Notes: generated from the sequence alone by a model not told the origin. Counted from the first letter of the stretch, positions 1 to 7,002 are shown. The stretch is 9,052 bases of DNA from Chloroflexota bacterium (GCA_025450375.1 JANWHO010000063.1:1-9052), one strand, 5' to 3'. Translations and numbers: made by a program.

Positions 1-847
1 CGGAGCGTACAGCTATTTTTCCATCCTTGACCCGGACCCTGTAACAGGGTTGTGGAGTGGTAGCGGGCCCGTGAACGACGCTCCCATCGCGGACATCGAA
101 AGTTGATCCATGCCACGGGCAGGTGACCGTGTGCCCGTCCATGGTGCCTTCGTCCAACGGTCCGCCAAGGTGGCTACAGGTGGCGGCAATCGCGCAAACC
201 GTTCCATCCTGACGTGACACCAGAATCGGCATGCCATTTGGCTGAATCTTCACCATGCTTCCCTCGGCCACCGCGGCGTCGTCGAGCACGTCAGTCCAAT
301 TGGGAAGGGTTGCCTCGAAAGCGGTGCGGTTCACCCCGATTCCCAGGACGTACGCCAGGTCGCCGCCCAGCCATCCCGAAACGTTCACCAGTGAGAGGCC
401 AGTCATCGCGACCGCGACCCCTGCCTTCCGGGAACCTTTGGCCCGCAACCACCACGATGCCCCATAGACAGCCACGGCGCCCAGGTTGAGCGCGGCGTGC
501 AGGGCACCCAGTCTCCGCGGTTTGACCATATCCCGTGTGTCTTGCCATTGCGCCGCGCCGGTAGCTGCCGCCGCCAGGGCGGTGAGTAAGCCCAACTGGA
601 GGGTAAGGTCCGCCTCGGATTCCCTTCCGCACAGGTCAAAGACAGCGGTTGAAGTCCAGAAGCCGATTGGCATCGACACGATCGCCGGATGCAAGGGGTG
701 GCCGAGCCAGATCCCATACAGGGCGTCCTTCACCCGAGCGTCCCCCGCCGGTCCCAGTATTGGCGCCAGGGCATTTCCCAGAACGGACGCCACGCTGTCG
801 AGCCAGGGGAGACTCTCCACGATACGACCGGTACTGATCCTCGGCAT
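1..847 (-). CDS. DUF2231 membrane domain fused to a Rieske [2Fe-2S] domain (3' end cut by window edge)
   Basis: The frame is open from an ATG at 847 to the left edge (282 codons, no stop reached). An AGGAGGAG ribosome site lies about 7 bases upstream of the ATG. Residues 1-165 look like DUF2231: a GHPLHP motif (50-53 are H-P-L-H) followed by about four hydrophobic segments (near 56-73, 83-100, 116-134, 142-164). Residues 190-282 form a Rieske domain with both halves of the cluster site: C224-S-H226 and C243-P-W-H246, 16 residues apart, which is the spacing of Rieske ferredoxin-like proteins. The likely role is a membrane-anchored electron-transfer or redox protein; its partner is unknown. The reading has reached the final strands of the Rieske fold, so probably only a few residues are missing. 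It follows the small acidic gene by 52 bases, probably in one transcript. The domain assignments are by eye from motifs, but the Rieske ligands are unambiguous. Confidence 0.88.
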   Translation of the reverse strand, partial: MPRISTGRIVESLPWLDSVASVLGNALAPILGPAGDARVKDALYGIWLGHPLHPAIVSMPIGFWTSTAVFDLCGRESEADLTLQLGLLTALAAAATGAAQWQDTRDMVKPRRLGALHAALNLGAVAVYGASWWLRAKGSRKAGVAVAMTGLSLVNVSGWLGGDLAYVLGIGVNRTAFEATLPNWTDVLDDAAVAEGSMVKIQPNGMPILVSRQDGTVCAIAATCSHLGGPLDEGTMDGHTVTCPWHGSTFDVRDGSVVHGPATTPQPCYRVRVKDGKIAVRS

Positions 848-899
848 GCCGGGCTCCTCCTCTTTACAATGGCACCGAACTCGTACATCAGACGGTGCG

Positions 900-1133
900 C
901 TATGGCGTCTTCCCTGGATCCTGCTTGGCGCCTGTCGGCCTCCCCGCGAGCCTACCAAGCAGGTTGCCCGCGTCCTCGGTATCTTCTTGATCCTCGTCTG
1001 GAACCCGATGCCGGGGGTCGGTGGGGCTCAACGGCACGGGATTGGAAGCGGACTCCTCCAGGTCTGGATCCTTTGGCGCCGTTGGTGGGTTAGCGCTTAA
1101 GCGTTCAAGGGGAGATTTTTCTCGATCGCTCAT
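900..1133 (-). CDS. Small acidic, proline-rich, probably disordered protein (77 aa)
   Basis: The start chosen is the ATG at 1133, because a near-perfect AAGGAGG lies 8-9 bases upstream. The frame is open further upstream, but without a comparable ribosome site. The product is 77 residues, rich in Pro, Asp, Glu and Ser, with no cysteine, no hydrophobic segment and no recognisable domain; it is probably disordered and cytosolic. A short stretch near residues 57-65 (G-N-L-L-G-R-L-A-G) is the only part that could form a helix. It lies 52 bases upstream of the DUF2231-Rieske gene on the same strand and is probably co-transcribed with it. I do not recognise a family. The strong ribosome site and operon position argue that it is real. 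Confidence 0.6.
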   Translation of the reverse strand: MSDREKSPLERLSANPPTAPKDPDLEESASNPVPLSPTDPRHRVPDEDQEDTEDAGNLLGRLAGRPTGAKQDPGKTP

Positions 1134-1368
1134 CTTGGTGTCCTCCTTACCTCTACTTTGCCCGCCGACCCGCCGGGCTTCATCCGCCAATCGGGTGGTT
1201 GCCAGGGGGAACGGGGCTAGTACGGAGCCACCGCTGAGGAGAAAATACGTCCTCGGCGACACCAGGGTCTCCTGATTTTGCTAATGACGCCGAAAGACTA
1301 TGGTGAGAAACGGCGTGAGCCAGGAACCAGTGATTGGCGCGGTCGCGCGTTCTCGGATTGGATAGCCG
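1134..1368. promoter_or_regulatory. Divergent intergenic region between the Rieske unit and the cupredoxin-MCP unit
   Basis: These 235 bases separate two divergently transcribed units and must hold promoters for both, but I cannot place a convincing -35/-10 pair for either. They contain the AAGGAGG site of the minus-strand small gene, a 5-bp GC hairpin at 1160-1178 that would fall in its leader, and a 9-bp-arm inverted repeat at 1232-1258. I see no credible gene of their own. Confidence 0.5.
1232..1258. repeat. Imperfect inverted repeat, candidate operator
   Basis: The arms CGCTGAGGA (1232-1240) and TCCTCGGCG (1250-1258) are complementary at 8 of 9 positions, and the ninth is a G-T type pair. 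They are separated by an A/T-rich 9-base spacer. The centre (1245) is close to the midpoint of the divergent region (1251), as expected for a site controlling both units. It could also be a transcript hairpin. No regulator can be named from this. Confidence 0.3.
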
Positions 1369-2181
1369 ATGCCCCAAAAGGTATCGCTTCGCCTCCTCCT
1401 CATCCTTGCGGTAGTCGTGCCTATCACCGCTATCGGCCTCGTCTGGCTGCATCCCGTGGTCACCCAGGCGGCGCCGATTACCATTGAGGTCACGCCGGCG
1501 GTGGCCGCCTTTTCCCCGCGGATTGCCCTGGCTAAACCCGGCCAGTCAATTGAGTTCAGCAATTCCCTGCCTCAGACTCTCCAGATCACGTCGGCCCCTC
1601 ACGATCCGGGGCAATTCTCGCTCTCTGTTCCGAGCGGCGGCAGCGCGGCCCTCACTCTGACCACGCCGGGGCTTTATCATTACTTCGATGGGGCTACCGC
1701 CCATGTGATAGACTTTCAAGCCGACAATGACGTGATTAACGCACTGCCCAGCGCGCCGTCTCAGGATCTCCCCCTACAGGGTTGGATCTACGTGCCTGGT
1801 AACGCGGGCATCCCCTATGACAGCGCGATCCACGTTCCGGCGCTCCGTGACCTGATGTCTCCGCACGCCGCGGTGGTGCATGTGGGCGGCAGCGTACTTC
1901 TCCACAATGGCGACACCGACGCCCACAATATGGTAACCGACCCACACGATCCCACTGGCGCTGCCTTCGAGGTGCTGGGCACGGCCGGGGAACCTGGGAT
2001 CGGCGGCGCCACGAGGCAGGTGACTTTCACCGCGCCTGGGCTCTATCACATTTACTGCTCCATCCATACCAGGGTAGTAGGACAGGTGGGAGGCTGGAAC
2101 GTCGTGGTTCCAAGGGACGACAGCGCCTCCGGCTACCCTGACCGCGATCCCATGGAAGCCTGGATTTTGGTGGTATCATGA
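1369..2181 (+). CDS. Exported double-cupredoxin protein with one type-1 copper site
   Basis: The product is 270 residues. Residues 1-35 are a signal peptide or signal anchor: basic start, hydrophobic core 8-27, and a plausible cleavage after V-T-Q-A. The first cupredoxin-like domain (about 37-118) keeps the fold signature (A-K-P-G-Q then a P-G-L-Y-H-Y strand) but has no cysteine, so it probably binds no copper. The second domain (about 135-270) has H186 (D-A-H-N-M), C230 and H233 (Y-C-S-I-H). The usual axial Met four residues on is absent, but M262 (P-M-E-A-W-I-L-V) sits in the register of the last plastocyanin strand. The likely role is electron transfer or copper/redox sensing outside the membrane. 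A TAG lies two codons upstream of the ATG, so no earlier start is possible; the ribosome site is weak. Its stop overlaps the start of the MCP gene, suggesting the two proteins work together. Confidence 0.85.
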   Translation: MPQKVSLRLLLILAVVVPITAIGLVWLHPVVTQAAPITIEVTPAVAAFSPRIALAKPGQSIEFSNSLPQTLQITSAPHDPGQFSLSVPSGGSAALTLTTPGLYHYFDGATAHVIDFQADNDVINALPSAPSQDLPLQGWIYVPGNAGIPYDSAIHVPALRDLMSPHAAVVHVGGSVLLHNGDTDAHNMVTDPHDPTGAAFEVLGTAGEPGIGGATRQVTFTAPGLYHIYCSIHTRVVGQVGGWNVVVPRDDSASGYPDRDPMEAWILVVS

Positions 2182-4280
2182 AATTACGAACCAAGCTCCT
2201 GGCCGGTAATGCCGGCATCTTCCTCCCCGTGGTCGTGCTGTGCCTGGTGGCGATCGCCGCCCTCCGCGCGAACAACACGAATTCCACTGTCCTCTACCGA
2301 GAGCGTCTGGCCCCGACCATTGCCCTGGCCCAGGTAAGCGAGAACCTGGATCAAATGCGGCAGTTAGTGACCCAGTTCGTCCTCACTCCGAGGCCCCAGG
2401 ACGCCACGGTCCGCTCCGGCCAGGGTCTGGGCGACGGATTGAAGATTCTCCATCTGGCGGTCCAGGCAGAGATCTCAACTCTCGACGACGCCATGACACG
2501 GGGAATCGCGGCCTACCAACTGCACGCGAGCGATGCCGACCAGCAACAACTGCTGGCCAAGTGGCCAACCGCCTGGCAGAACTTCCTGAGTGTACGCGAC
2601 GGCATGCTCACCGAAAGTCTGGCCTCCCGCCAGGGCCACCAGCAGGCCATCGACGGCCTCACCACGCTCTTCAATGATCGCCTGAACACCATGCTCGACA
2701 TCACCTACCGGTTGATGGGCGCGCAGCAATATCACGGAAACGATTTGTATCAATCCTCGCAGGACACCTACAATCGTACCTTCACTGCTTTGATCGCCGG
2801 CCTGAGCGTGCTGGCCCTGCTCAGCCTGATCCTGGGGCTCGGCCTGGCAAACAGTATTGTCCGCCCGTTACAACGCATTACCAACGCGGCCAAGCGTTTG
2901 GCTCATGGGGACACGGCGGTGGATGGACTGCTCCCCAAGCGGGTTACTGGCGATGAGGTAGGCGAGGTAGCATCATCTTTCCGCGCCATCATCGGTCACC
3001 AACAGGCCCTGGTGGGGGTAGCGGACGCTATCGCGGAAGGCGACCTTACCCACGAAATTGTGCCGCAGGGCGAGCAGGACAACCTGGGCAAGGCATTCGC
3101 CACCATGCTTGCCAATCTCCGTCAACTGGTTGGTCAGGTCGCGCGGTCCGCCACTCAAGTTGCGGAGAAAGCTGCCGCGTTGTCCGATACCACCGAGCGG
3201 ATGAACCACACGAGCGCCCGTATCACTCAGGCCATTGACTCGGTGGCCGCCGACGCGGACAGCCAGCGCGACCGGGCGGCGGACACCGCCGGGCGCATGG
3301 GCGATCTGGCGGCGATCGTCACCAAGGTGGCGACCGGCACCGAGGAGCAGCGGAAAGCCCTTGGCCATGTGGACGAGGTGGTGGCGGAATTGCGGGACGC
3401 GCTCGCGCGGACGACCGGCGACGTGCAAGCGGTGGTTGAGGCCGCGAGCACGGCCGCGATCACCGCCCGCCAGGGCGGGGTCGCGGTCGACGAGACGATT
3501 CACAGCATAGACGGCGTGCGAACCGCCGTACTGCACGGGGTGGAGCAGGTAGAGGCGCTCGGGAGGAGCAGCAAGGAAATCGGGGTCATCGTAGCGGCCA
3601 TCGACGACATCGCGGCCCAGACCAACCTTCTCGCCCTGAATGCCGCCATCGAGGCGGCGCGGGCCGGGGAACATGGGAAGGGCTTTACCGTGGTCGCCAG
3701 TGAGGTGCGGAAGCTCGCCGAGCGGGCAAGCAATGAGACACGAGGGATTACCCAGCGGATCGCGGCCATCCAGGACCAGGTCGGTTTGGTAATTACCGCC
3801 ATGCAAATGGGCAGCCAGGAAGTCGAGAAGAGCACGATCCTGGGTCAGCAGGCGCGATCGGCCCTCCAGAGTATCCTGGGCGTGGTCGAGCAAACCAGCA
3901 CCCAGGCAGGCGGCATTGGCCGCGCCATCGACCACATGACGCAACGAGTCGACGCGGTCAATGGCGCCGCCGGCGCCGTGACGAGCGTCGCGGCCTCCAC
4001 GGCCGAGGCCGCTCTGGCAATGCGCGAGGGTACCAGCCAGGCAACATCCGCCATTGGCGGAATCGCCCAACTCAGCGCCAGTACGGTGGCTGGAGCCGCC
4101 GACGCCACGTCCGCGCTCGCGGAGCAGACGGCGGGGGTCCGGGAAATCGCCGGTGGGGCGCAGGAATTGTCCCAACTTGCGGCCGGCCTGGACGCGGCCA
4201 TTCACCAGTTTGTCCTCCAAAGTCAACCGGTGGCCGCCGTGCCGCTAACGACGAGGTCGATCCGGCGGAAGGCGAGCTAA
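2178..4280 (+). CDS. Methyl-accepting chemotaxis protein (transmembrane chemoreceptor)
   Basis: The product is 700 residues with classical transmembrane chemoreceptor layout. TM1 is near residues 11-29. A mostly helical extracytoplasmic region (31-200) resembles a four-helix-bundle sensor. TM2 is near 203-225. A HAMP domain follows (226-275, with I-V-R-P-L-Q at its start), then a second HAMP-like stretch (about 276-322), then a long coiled-coil signalling domain. The highly conserved hairpin tip that contacts CheA and CheW is at about 477-500 ([16 protein letters not shown]), followed by [12 protein letters not shown]. The C-terminus is basic and lacks the CheR/CheB-binding pentapeptide typical of enteric high-abundance receptors. 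The ATG lies in an ATGA overlap with the stop of the cupredoxin gene, so translation is probably coupled; the gene has only a weak GGTGG ribosome site of its own. The ligand is not evident; the coupled cupredoxin is the obvious candidate partner. No other che gene is in the window. Confidence 0.96.
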   Translation: MKLRTKLLAGNAGIFLPVVVLCLVAIAALRANNTNSTVLYRERLAPTIALAQVSENLDQMRQLVTQFVLTPRPQDATVRSGQGLGDGLKILHLAVQAEISTLDDAMTRGIAAYQLHASDADQQQLLAKWPTAWQNFLSVRDGMLTESLASRQGHQQAIDGLTTLFNDRLNTMLDITYRLMGAQQYHGNDLYQSSQDTYNRTFTALIAGLSVLALLSLILGLGLANSIVRPLQRITNAAKRLAHGDTAVDGLLPKRVTGDEVGEVASSFRAIIGHQQALVGVADAIAEGDLTHEIVPQGEQDNLGKAFATMLANLRQLVGQVARSATQVAEKAAALSDTTERMNHTSARITQAIDSVAADADSQRDRAADTAGRMGDLAAIVTKVATGTEEQRKALGHVDEVVAELRDALARTTGDVQAVVEAASTAAITARQGGVAVDETIHSIDGVRTAVLHGVEQVEALGRSSKEIGVIVAAIDDIAAQTNLLALNAAIEAARAGEHGKGFTVVASEVRKLAERASNETRGITQRIAAIQDQVGLVITAMQMGSQEVEKSTILGQQARSALQSILGVVEQTSTQAGGIGRAIDHMTQRVDAVNGAAGAVTSVAASTAEAALAMREGTSQATSAIGGIAQLSASTVAGAADATSALAEQTAGVREIAGGAQELSQLAAGLDAAIHQFVLQSQPVAAVPLTTRSIRRKAS

Positions 4281-4281
4281 A

Positions 4282-4300
4282 ACCGAGGCGGCGCCTCGGT
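4282..4300. terminator. Hairpin directly after the MCP stop, possibly bidirectional terminator
   Basis: A perfect 8-bp stem (ACCGAGGC / GCCTCGGT) with a GGC loop begins two bases after the MCP TAA. Read on the plus strand it has no T-run. Read on the minus strand it is followed by TTTTAG, so it would work at least as well for minus-strand transcription arriving from the histidine kinase operon. Confidence 0.55.
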
Positions 4301-4314
4301 GCGAAAAGAACGAT

Positions 4315-4533
4315 TCAGATCAGAGGGCTGCCTCCTCCGGGCGCGGCGCCGCCAGTCACCATATCCGCGCGCGGATAAAGCACGTACTCGCTCTCGGCGC
4401 CGGGAAGGCGGATCACGAGCAGCAGTCCTCGCCATCCTGGTCCACGAAGGTCCAGGACCACCCTGCGGCCGGCCCCCATATGCATCTCCGGTGAGGGCCT
4501 AGCCGGAAGCGCGCGGACGCCAAGCATCATCAA
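4315..4533 (-). CDS. Uncertain small ORF downstream of the histidine kinase
   Basis: This is an open frame of up to 72 codons (TTG at 4533, ATG at 4530) in the 281-base gap between the MCP and the kinase. The AGGGAGGA upstream is about 21 bases from the first ATG, which is too far. A better-spaced site is GGAG six bases before the ATG at about 4476, which would give roughly 53 residues. The product has an L-L-L-V-I stretch and is otherwise Gly/Pro/Arg-rich; I recognise no family. In its favour: same strand as the kinase, 28 bases behind it, and a hairpin with TTTT 15 bases past its stop. Against it: short, in GC-rich sequence where chance ORFs are common. Apart from this and the hairpin I see nothing in 4281-4561. 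Confidence 0.25.
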   Translation of the reverse strand: MMMLGVRALPARPSPEMHMGAGRRVVLDLRGPGWRGLLLVIRLPGAESEYVLYPRADMVTGGAAPGGGSPLI

Positions 4534-4561
4534 AGAATCAAGAACTGAAAATCCTCCCTGA

Positions 4562-5530
4562 TCAGCCCGTTACCGCCGGAAGCGTGAGCGAGAACACTGT
4601 CCCCACTCCTACTTGGCTCTCTACCGCGATCTGTCCATGGTGGGCGCGGGCGATCCATGCAGCGAGGGCCAGACCAAGGCCGGTGTGCGCGGATTCGCCG
4701 CCCCGCGCGGAATCCACCCGATAAAACGGCTCAAAGAGGCGCGACAAGTGTTCCGGCGCGATGCCGCGCCCGGTATCGCGAACCGCCAGCATGACGTGGT
4801 GACGGTCGCGGTGTCCACTCAGGCGGATGGTGCCCTTCGCCGGCGTATAGGCCACGGCGTTATCGAGCAAAATGCTGACGACCTGGCGCAACTTGAGGGC
4901 ATCACCCTGGACCAGCAGGGCCTTTTCCAGCTCCAGCTCCAGATTTTGGTGCTTGTGTTCCGCCAGGGGCCGGATTCCCTCCGCGGCCTCCCGCGCGATG
5001 TCTCTCAGATCAAGGAGATCGCGTGAGAGCATTTCTCCATCGTGCCGTGTGCGTGCCAGGGCCAGCAGATCGGCCACCAGATCGCCCATGCGGGTTGCCT
5101 CGGCGGCCGCTCGCCGAAGGATGTCCTCATACTCTTCCGGGGTGCGCCGATTGAGCAGCGCGACCTCCATACTGCCCCGTAGGACTGTAAGCGGAGTGCG
5201 TAGTTCGTGGGAGGCAGCAGCCGCGAAGCGCTGCTGGCGGTCCATGGCCTGCTCGATTGGGGCCAGGGTTCGACCTGCCAGCACATAGGCGCCAAAAGCG
5301 GCCAAAATCAGCACCCCAGCGTCAAGAGCGAGAATCTGCACCGCCAGGATTCCCTCATCGCGAGCGAATAGACTGGCGATGCCCCGGCGTGGCGCCACGC
5401 CAAGCGCGAGGAGTTCATTATTCTGGAGGCTGATGAGGATGCGGTAAATAACCAAGCTGAGCACGGCCACGATCGTGGCGAGGATGGCCAGATACCAGAG
5501 CGTGAGGCGGAGGCGGGCGTCGCCGAACAT
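4562..5530 (-). CDS. Sensor histidine kinase of a two-component system
   Basis: The product is 322 residues from the ATG at 5530, seven bases after the response regulator stop. The open frame runs further upstream but would overlap the regulator by over 100 bases, so this ATG is preferred even though its own ribosome site is poor; translation is probably coupled. TM1 is near 9-31 and TM2 near 62-84, leaving only about 30 residues outside the membrane. The phosphoacceptor H-box is S-H-E-L-R-T-P-L with His108. The ATP-binding domain has the N-box (L-L-D-N-A, Asn224), G1 (D-T-G-R-G-I, 252-257), F-box (L-F-E-P-F-Y, 265-270) and G2 (G-L-G-L-A-L, 284-289). All catalytic motifs are intact. Only about 23 residues lie between TM2 and the phosphoacceptor histidine, too few for a full HAMP domain. 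It should phosphorylate the regulator encoded just upstream. The stimulus is unknown; the small external loop suggests sensing in or near the membrane. Confidence 0.95.
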   Translation of the reverse strand: MFGDARLRLTLWYLAILATIVAVLSLVIYRILISLQNNELLALGVAPRRGIASLFARDEGILAVQILALDAGVLILAAFGAYVLAGRTLAPIEQAMDRQQRFAAAASHELRTPLTVLRGSMEVALLNRRTPEEYEDILRRAAAEATRMGDLVADLLALARTRHDGEMLSRDLLDLRDIAREAAEGIRPLAEHKHQNLELELEKALLVQGDALKLRQVVSILLDNAVAYTPAKGTIRLSGHRDRHHVMLAVRDTGRGIAPEHLSRLFEPFYRVDSARGGESAHTGLGLALAAWIARAHHGQIAVESQVGVGTVFSLTLPAVTG

Positions 5531-5537
5531 TGGCCGT

Positions 5538-6206
5538 TCAGGGAGCGCGCAGGGTGTAGCCGACCCCGCGCACGGTATGGATGAGCGGGGTACCGAAGGG
5601 CGCGTCCACCTTGGCCCGCAGATAGCGCACGTAGACATCGATCACGTTGCTTTCCACGTCGGCGTCGGTCCAGACATGCTCGGCCAACAGTTCGCGGGTG
5701 AGTATTTGCCCGGCGTGATGGACCAGATATTCCAGGAGCGCGTATTCACGAGCGGAAAGGGCAAGCTCCTGGCCGCCACGGCGGGCGCGCCGCGCCGCCG
5801 TATCCAATTCCAGGTCGCCAACTTGCATAACGCTGGCCCGAGTCATCGTCTCCCGGCGCAGCAGGGAACGGACGCGGGCCAGGAACTCACCGAACGCGAA
5901 GGGCTTGGTCAGATAATCGTCGGCGCCGGTATCAAGGCCGAGAATCTTGTCCCGCTCGCTATCGCGGGCCGTGAGCATGAGGATGGGAGTGGTCTTCCGG
6001 GCGGCCCGCAGCTTACGCGCGATGCTGATGCCATCCATGGTGGGCAGCATGATGTCCAACACGAGCAGATCATAGGGGTTGAGGAGCGCGTCGAGATAGC
6101 CCTCCTCGCCATCGTGGTCCACGGCCACCGTGTAGCCGGATTCCCGCAGGCCTTTCGCGACGAACTCCGCGATACGCTGATCATCCTCTACCAGAAGGAT
6201 ATGCAT
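5538..6206 (-). CDS. OmpR/PhoB-family response regulator
   Basis: The product is 222 residues, the usual size for this family. The receiver domain (1-115) has the acidic pair E7-D8-D9, phosphoacceptor Asp51 (V-L-D-I-M-L-P), Thr79 and Lys101 (L-T-K-P-F). The C-terminal winged-helix domain (about 127-220) has L-S-A-R-E-Y-A-L-L-E-Y, the recognition-helix region V-E-S-N-V-I-D-V-Y-V-R-Y-L-R, and the closing hairpin V-R-G-V-G-Y-T-L-R. The ATG at 6206 is supported by GGGGGAGGA six bases upstream. It is the first gene of an operon with the sensor kinase, seven bases apart. It is a DNA-binding transcription regulator controlled by phosphorylation; its targets are not known, though autoregulation from the adjacent divergent region is common in the family. 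Confidence 0.96.
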   Translation of the reverse strand: MHILLVEDDQRIAEFVAKGLRESGYTVAVDHDGEEGYLDALLNPYDLLVLDIMLPTMDGISIARKLRAARKTTPILMLTARDSERDKILGLDTGADDYLTKPFAFGEFLARVRSLLRRETMTRASVMQVGDLELDTAARRARRGGQELALSAREYALLEYLVHHAGQILTRELLAEHVWTDADVESNVIDVYVRYLRAKVDAPFGTPLIHTVRGVGYTLRAP

Positions 6207-6247
6207 AGTCTTCCTCCCCCGCGGTGCCCTTCAGCCATGGTAACGTA

Positions 6248-6367
6248 TCAGGCGACCTCGCCATCGAAGGTAGGCAGTGACGCCGCCACGGCCCAGAATA
6301 CTATAGCAAAGGTAATCATACTCCTCCACGTTTCCATCTTCGCCAACTGAAAGACAACTATTCTCAT
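6248..6367 (-). CDS. Possible 29-39 aa hydrophobic leader peptide upstream of the response regulator
   Basis: A short frame from ATG 6367 (39 aa) or ATG 6337 (29 aa) ends 41 bases before the response regulator start. It encodes a single hydrophobic stretch (I-T-F-A-I-V-F-W-A-V-A-A-S-L) flanked by charged residues, as in small membrane proteins. No convincing ribosome site precedes either ATG. A candidate extended -10 for the regulator lies inside it, so promoter DNA is the simpler explanation. Listed because the composition is unusual for chance GC-rich sequence. Confidence 0.2.
   Translation of the reverse strand: MRIVVFQLAKMETWRSMITFAIVFWAVAASLPTFDGEVA
6300..6308 (-). promoter_or_regulatory. 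Candidate extended -10 promoter for the response regulator operon
   Basis: On the minus strand the sequence reads TGCTATAGT, a TGN extension plus a TATAGT hexamer close to the sigma-70 consensus. It would start transcription about 85-90 bases before the regulator ATG. No good -35 is visible at the expected distance, which is tolerated for extended -10 promoters. Confidence 0.35.
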
Positions 6368-6442
6368 CGTCGTCTCATCCAGGCTCCCTAGTGTGTGGGG
6401 TGTAGCCCGGACGGGCACGAATCTAAAGTCGGGAGGACAATC

Positions 6443-6916
6443 GTGAACGCAATCGATACCGTACTCGTAAAGCGTACATTCGGAAGCGATTACCGGGACT
6501 TTGCCGCGCGGTATGAAAGAGGGGCGGCGTGGGATGGGTATACCGACCAGGAAGTGGTAGGCCGCTATCAAGCCATGGCCCCTCAGTTGAGCGCCGAGGA
6601 ATTCGAGCGGGCGGCAGCCTGGTCACTGGCCCGCTTTTCGCCACTGAACCGTATCCTGTTTGGGCAGTACGTCCATCAGCAGGCGGAGGACCACGGGATG
6701 CGCATTCCGGAGTTAGAGGGCGAAGGCGCGGCGGCAGTCTTCCGCGACCCCGAAATGCTGGCCCATGTCCTGGCGGGCATCCAGCAACGCCAGCCTGGCG
6801 TCCTGGACCAGTTGCTGAGTCGGGAGGCCGGTATCCTGGATAGCTTGCTTGTGAAGGCTGTCCTGGCGGGTATCGTGGCGGCGGGAGCGAGGAATATCCT
6901 CGACGTCCACCCGTAG
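6443..6916 (+). CDS. Conserved-looking protein of unknown function (157 aa)
   Basis: The start chosen is GTG at 6443, because GGGAGGA lies 5-6 bases upstream. An in-frame ATG at 6395 has no ribosome site. The product is mostly helical and soluble. Residues about 10-50 carry a pattern D-Y-R-D-F-A-A-R-Y-E-R-G followed by E-V-V-G-R-Y-Q, then E-F-E-R-A-A-A and a R-F-S-P-L-N-R segment near 68. From memory this resembles small hypothetical proteins of Actinobacteria and Chloroflexota, but I cannot name a domain. The C-terminus (about 130-155) is hydrophobic and Ala-rich (V-K-A-V-L-A-G-I-V-A-A-G-A) and may be a membrane-associating helix. It is transcribed alone, divergent from the response regulator operon and ending at a strong hairpin. 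The function is not known, and regulation by the neighbouring regulator is only a possibility. Confidence 0.8.
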   Translation: MNAIDTVLVKRTFGSDYRDFAARYERGAAWDGYTDQEVVGRYQAMAPQLSAEEFERAAAWSLARFSPLNRILFGQYVHQQAEDHGMRIPELEGEGAAAVFRDPEMLAHVLAGIQQRQPGVLDQLLSREAGILDSLLVKAVLAGIVAAGARNILDVHP

Positions 6917-6957
6917 GCATCCTGGTACAGCTTGGCGCAAGCGGGCCGCCTGGTGTC

Positions 6958-6980
6958 AGGGCACCCTCGTGGGGTGCCCT
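6958..6980. terminator. Strong hairpin terminator between convergent genes
   Basis: A perfect 9-bp stem (AGGGCACCC / GGGTGCCCT) with loop TCGTG lies 41 bases after the stop of the 6443-6916 gene and 22 bases past the stop of the convergent GH130 gene. The plus-strand side has only a short TTT after it and the minus-strand side has none, so it is GC-driven and probably shared by both genes. Confidence 0.7.
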
Positions 6981-7002
6981 TTCCGAGTGCCGCCAAGCCC
7001 TA

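Noticed and set aside
13..237. A 74-codon minus-strand frame with its own ATG
   Set aside because: It is a shifted frame over the Rieske domain; the correct frame carries the C-S-H and C-P-W-H motifs.
486..1100. A 204-codon plus-strand open frame near the left end
   Set aside because: It is opposite the DUF2231-Rieske gene and the small acidic gene; the Rieske ligands and a strong ribosome site fix the minus strand as coding.
1180..1452. A minus-strand frame across the cupredoxin promoter region
   Set aside because: It overlaps the start of the cupredoxin gene in antisense, is Arg/Ser/His-rich, and has no ribosome site or domain.
2036..2100. Reading the cupredoxin as lacking any axial ligand and therefore a dead copper site
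   Set aside because: M262 fits the register of the last cupredoxin strand, so an intact site with a longer loop is the better first hypothesis.
2973..4226. A 417-codon open frame on the minus strand inside the MCP gene
   Set aside because: It lies entirely opposite the MCP coding sequence, whose conserved signalling motifs are in the plus-strand frame. Its translation is Gly/Arg/His-rich with no family signature; it is a by-product of GC-rich codon use.
5475..6350. A 291-codon plus-strand open frame opposite the response regulator
   Set aside because: The minus strand encodes a complete, intact OmpR-type regulator here; the plus-strand translation has no recognisable domain and no ribosome site.
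6405..6430. Short GC hairpin before the 6443 gene as a possible riboswitch
   Set aside because: Only a 4-5 bp stem is present, with no surrounding conserved core that I recognise.
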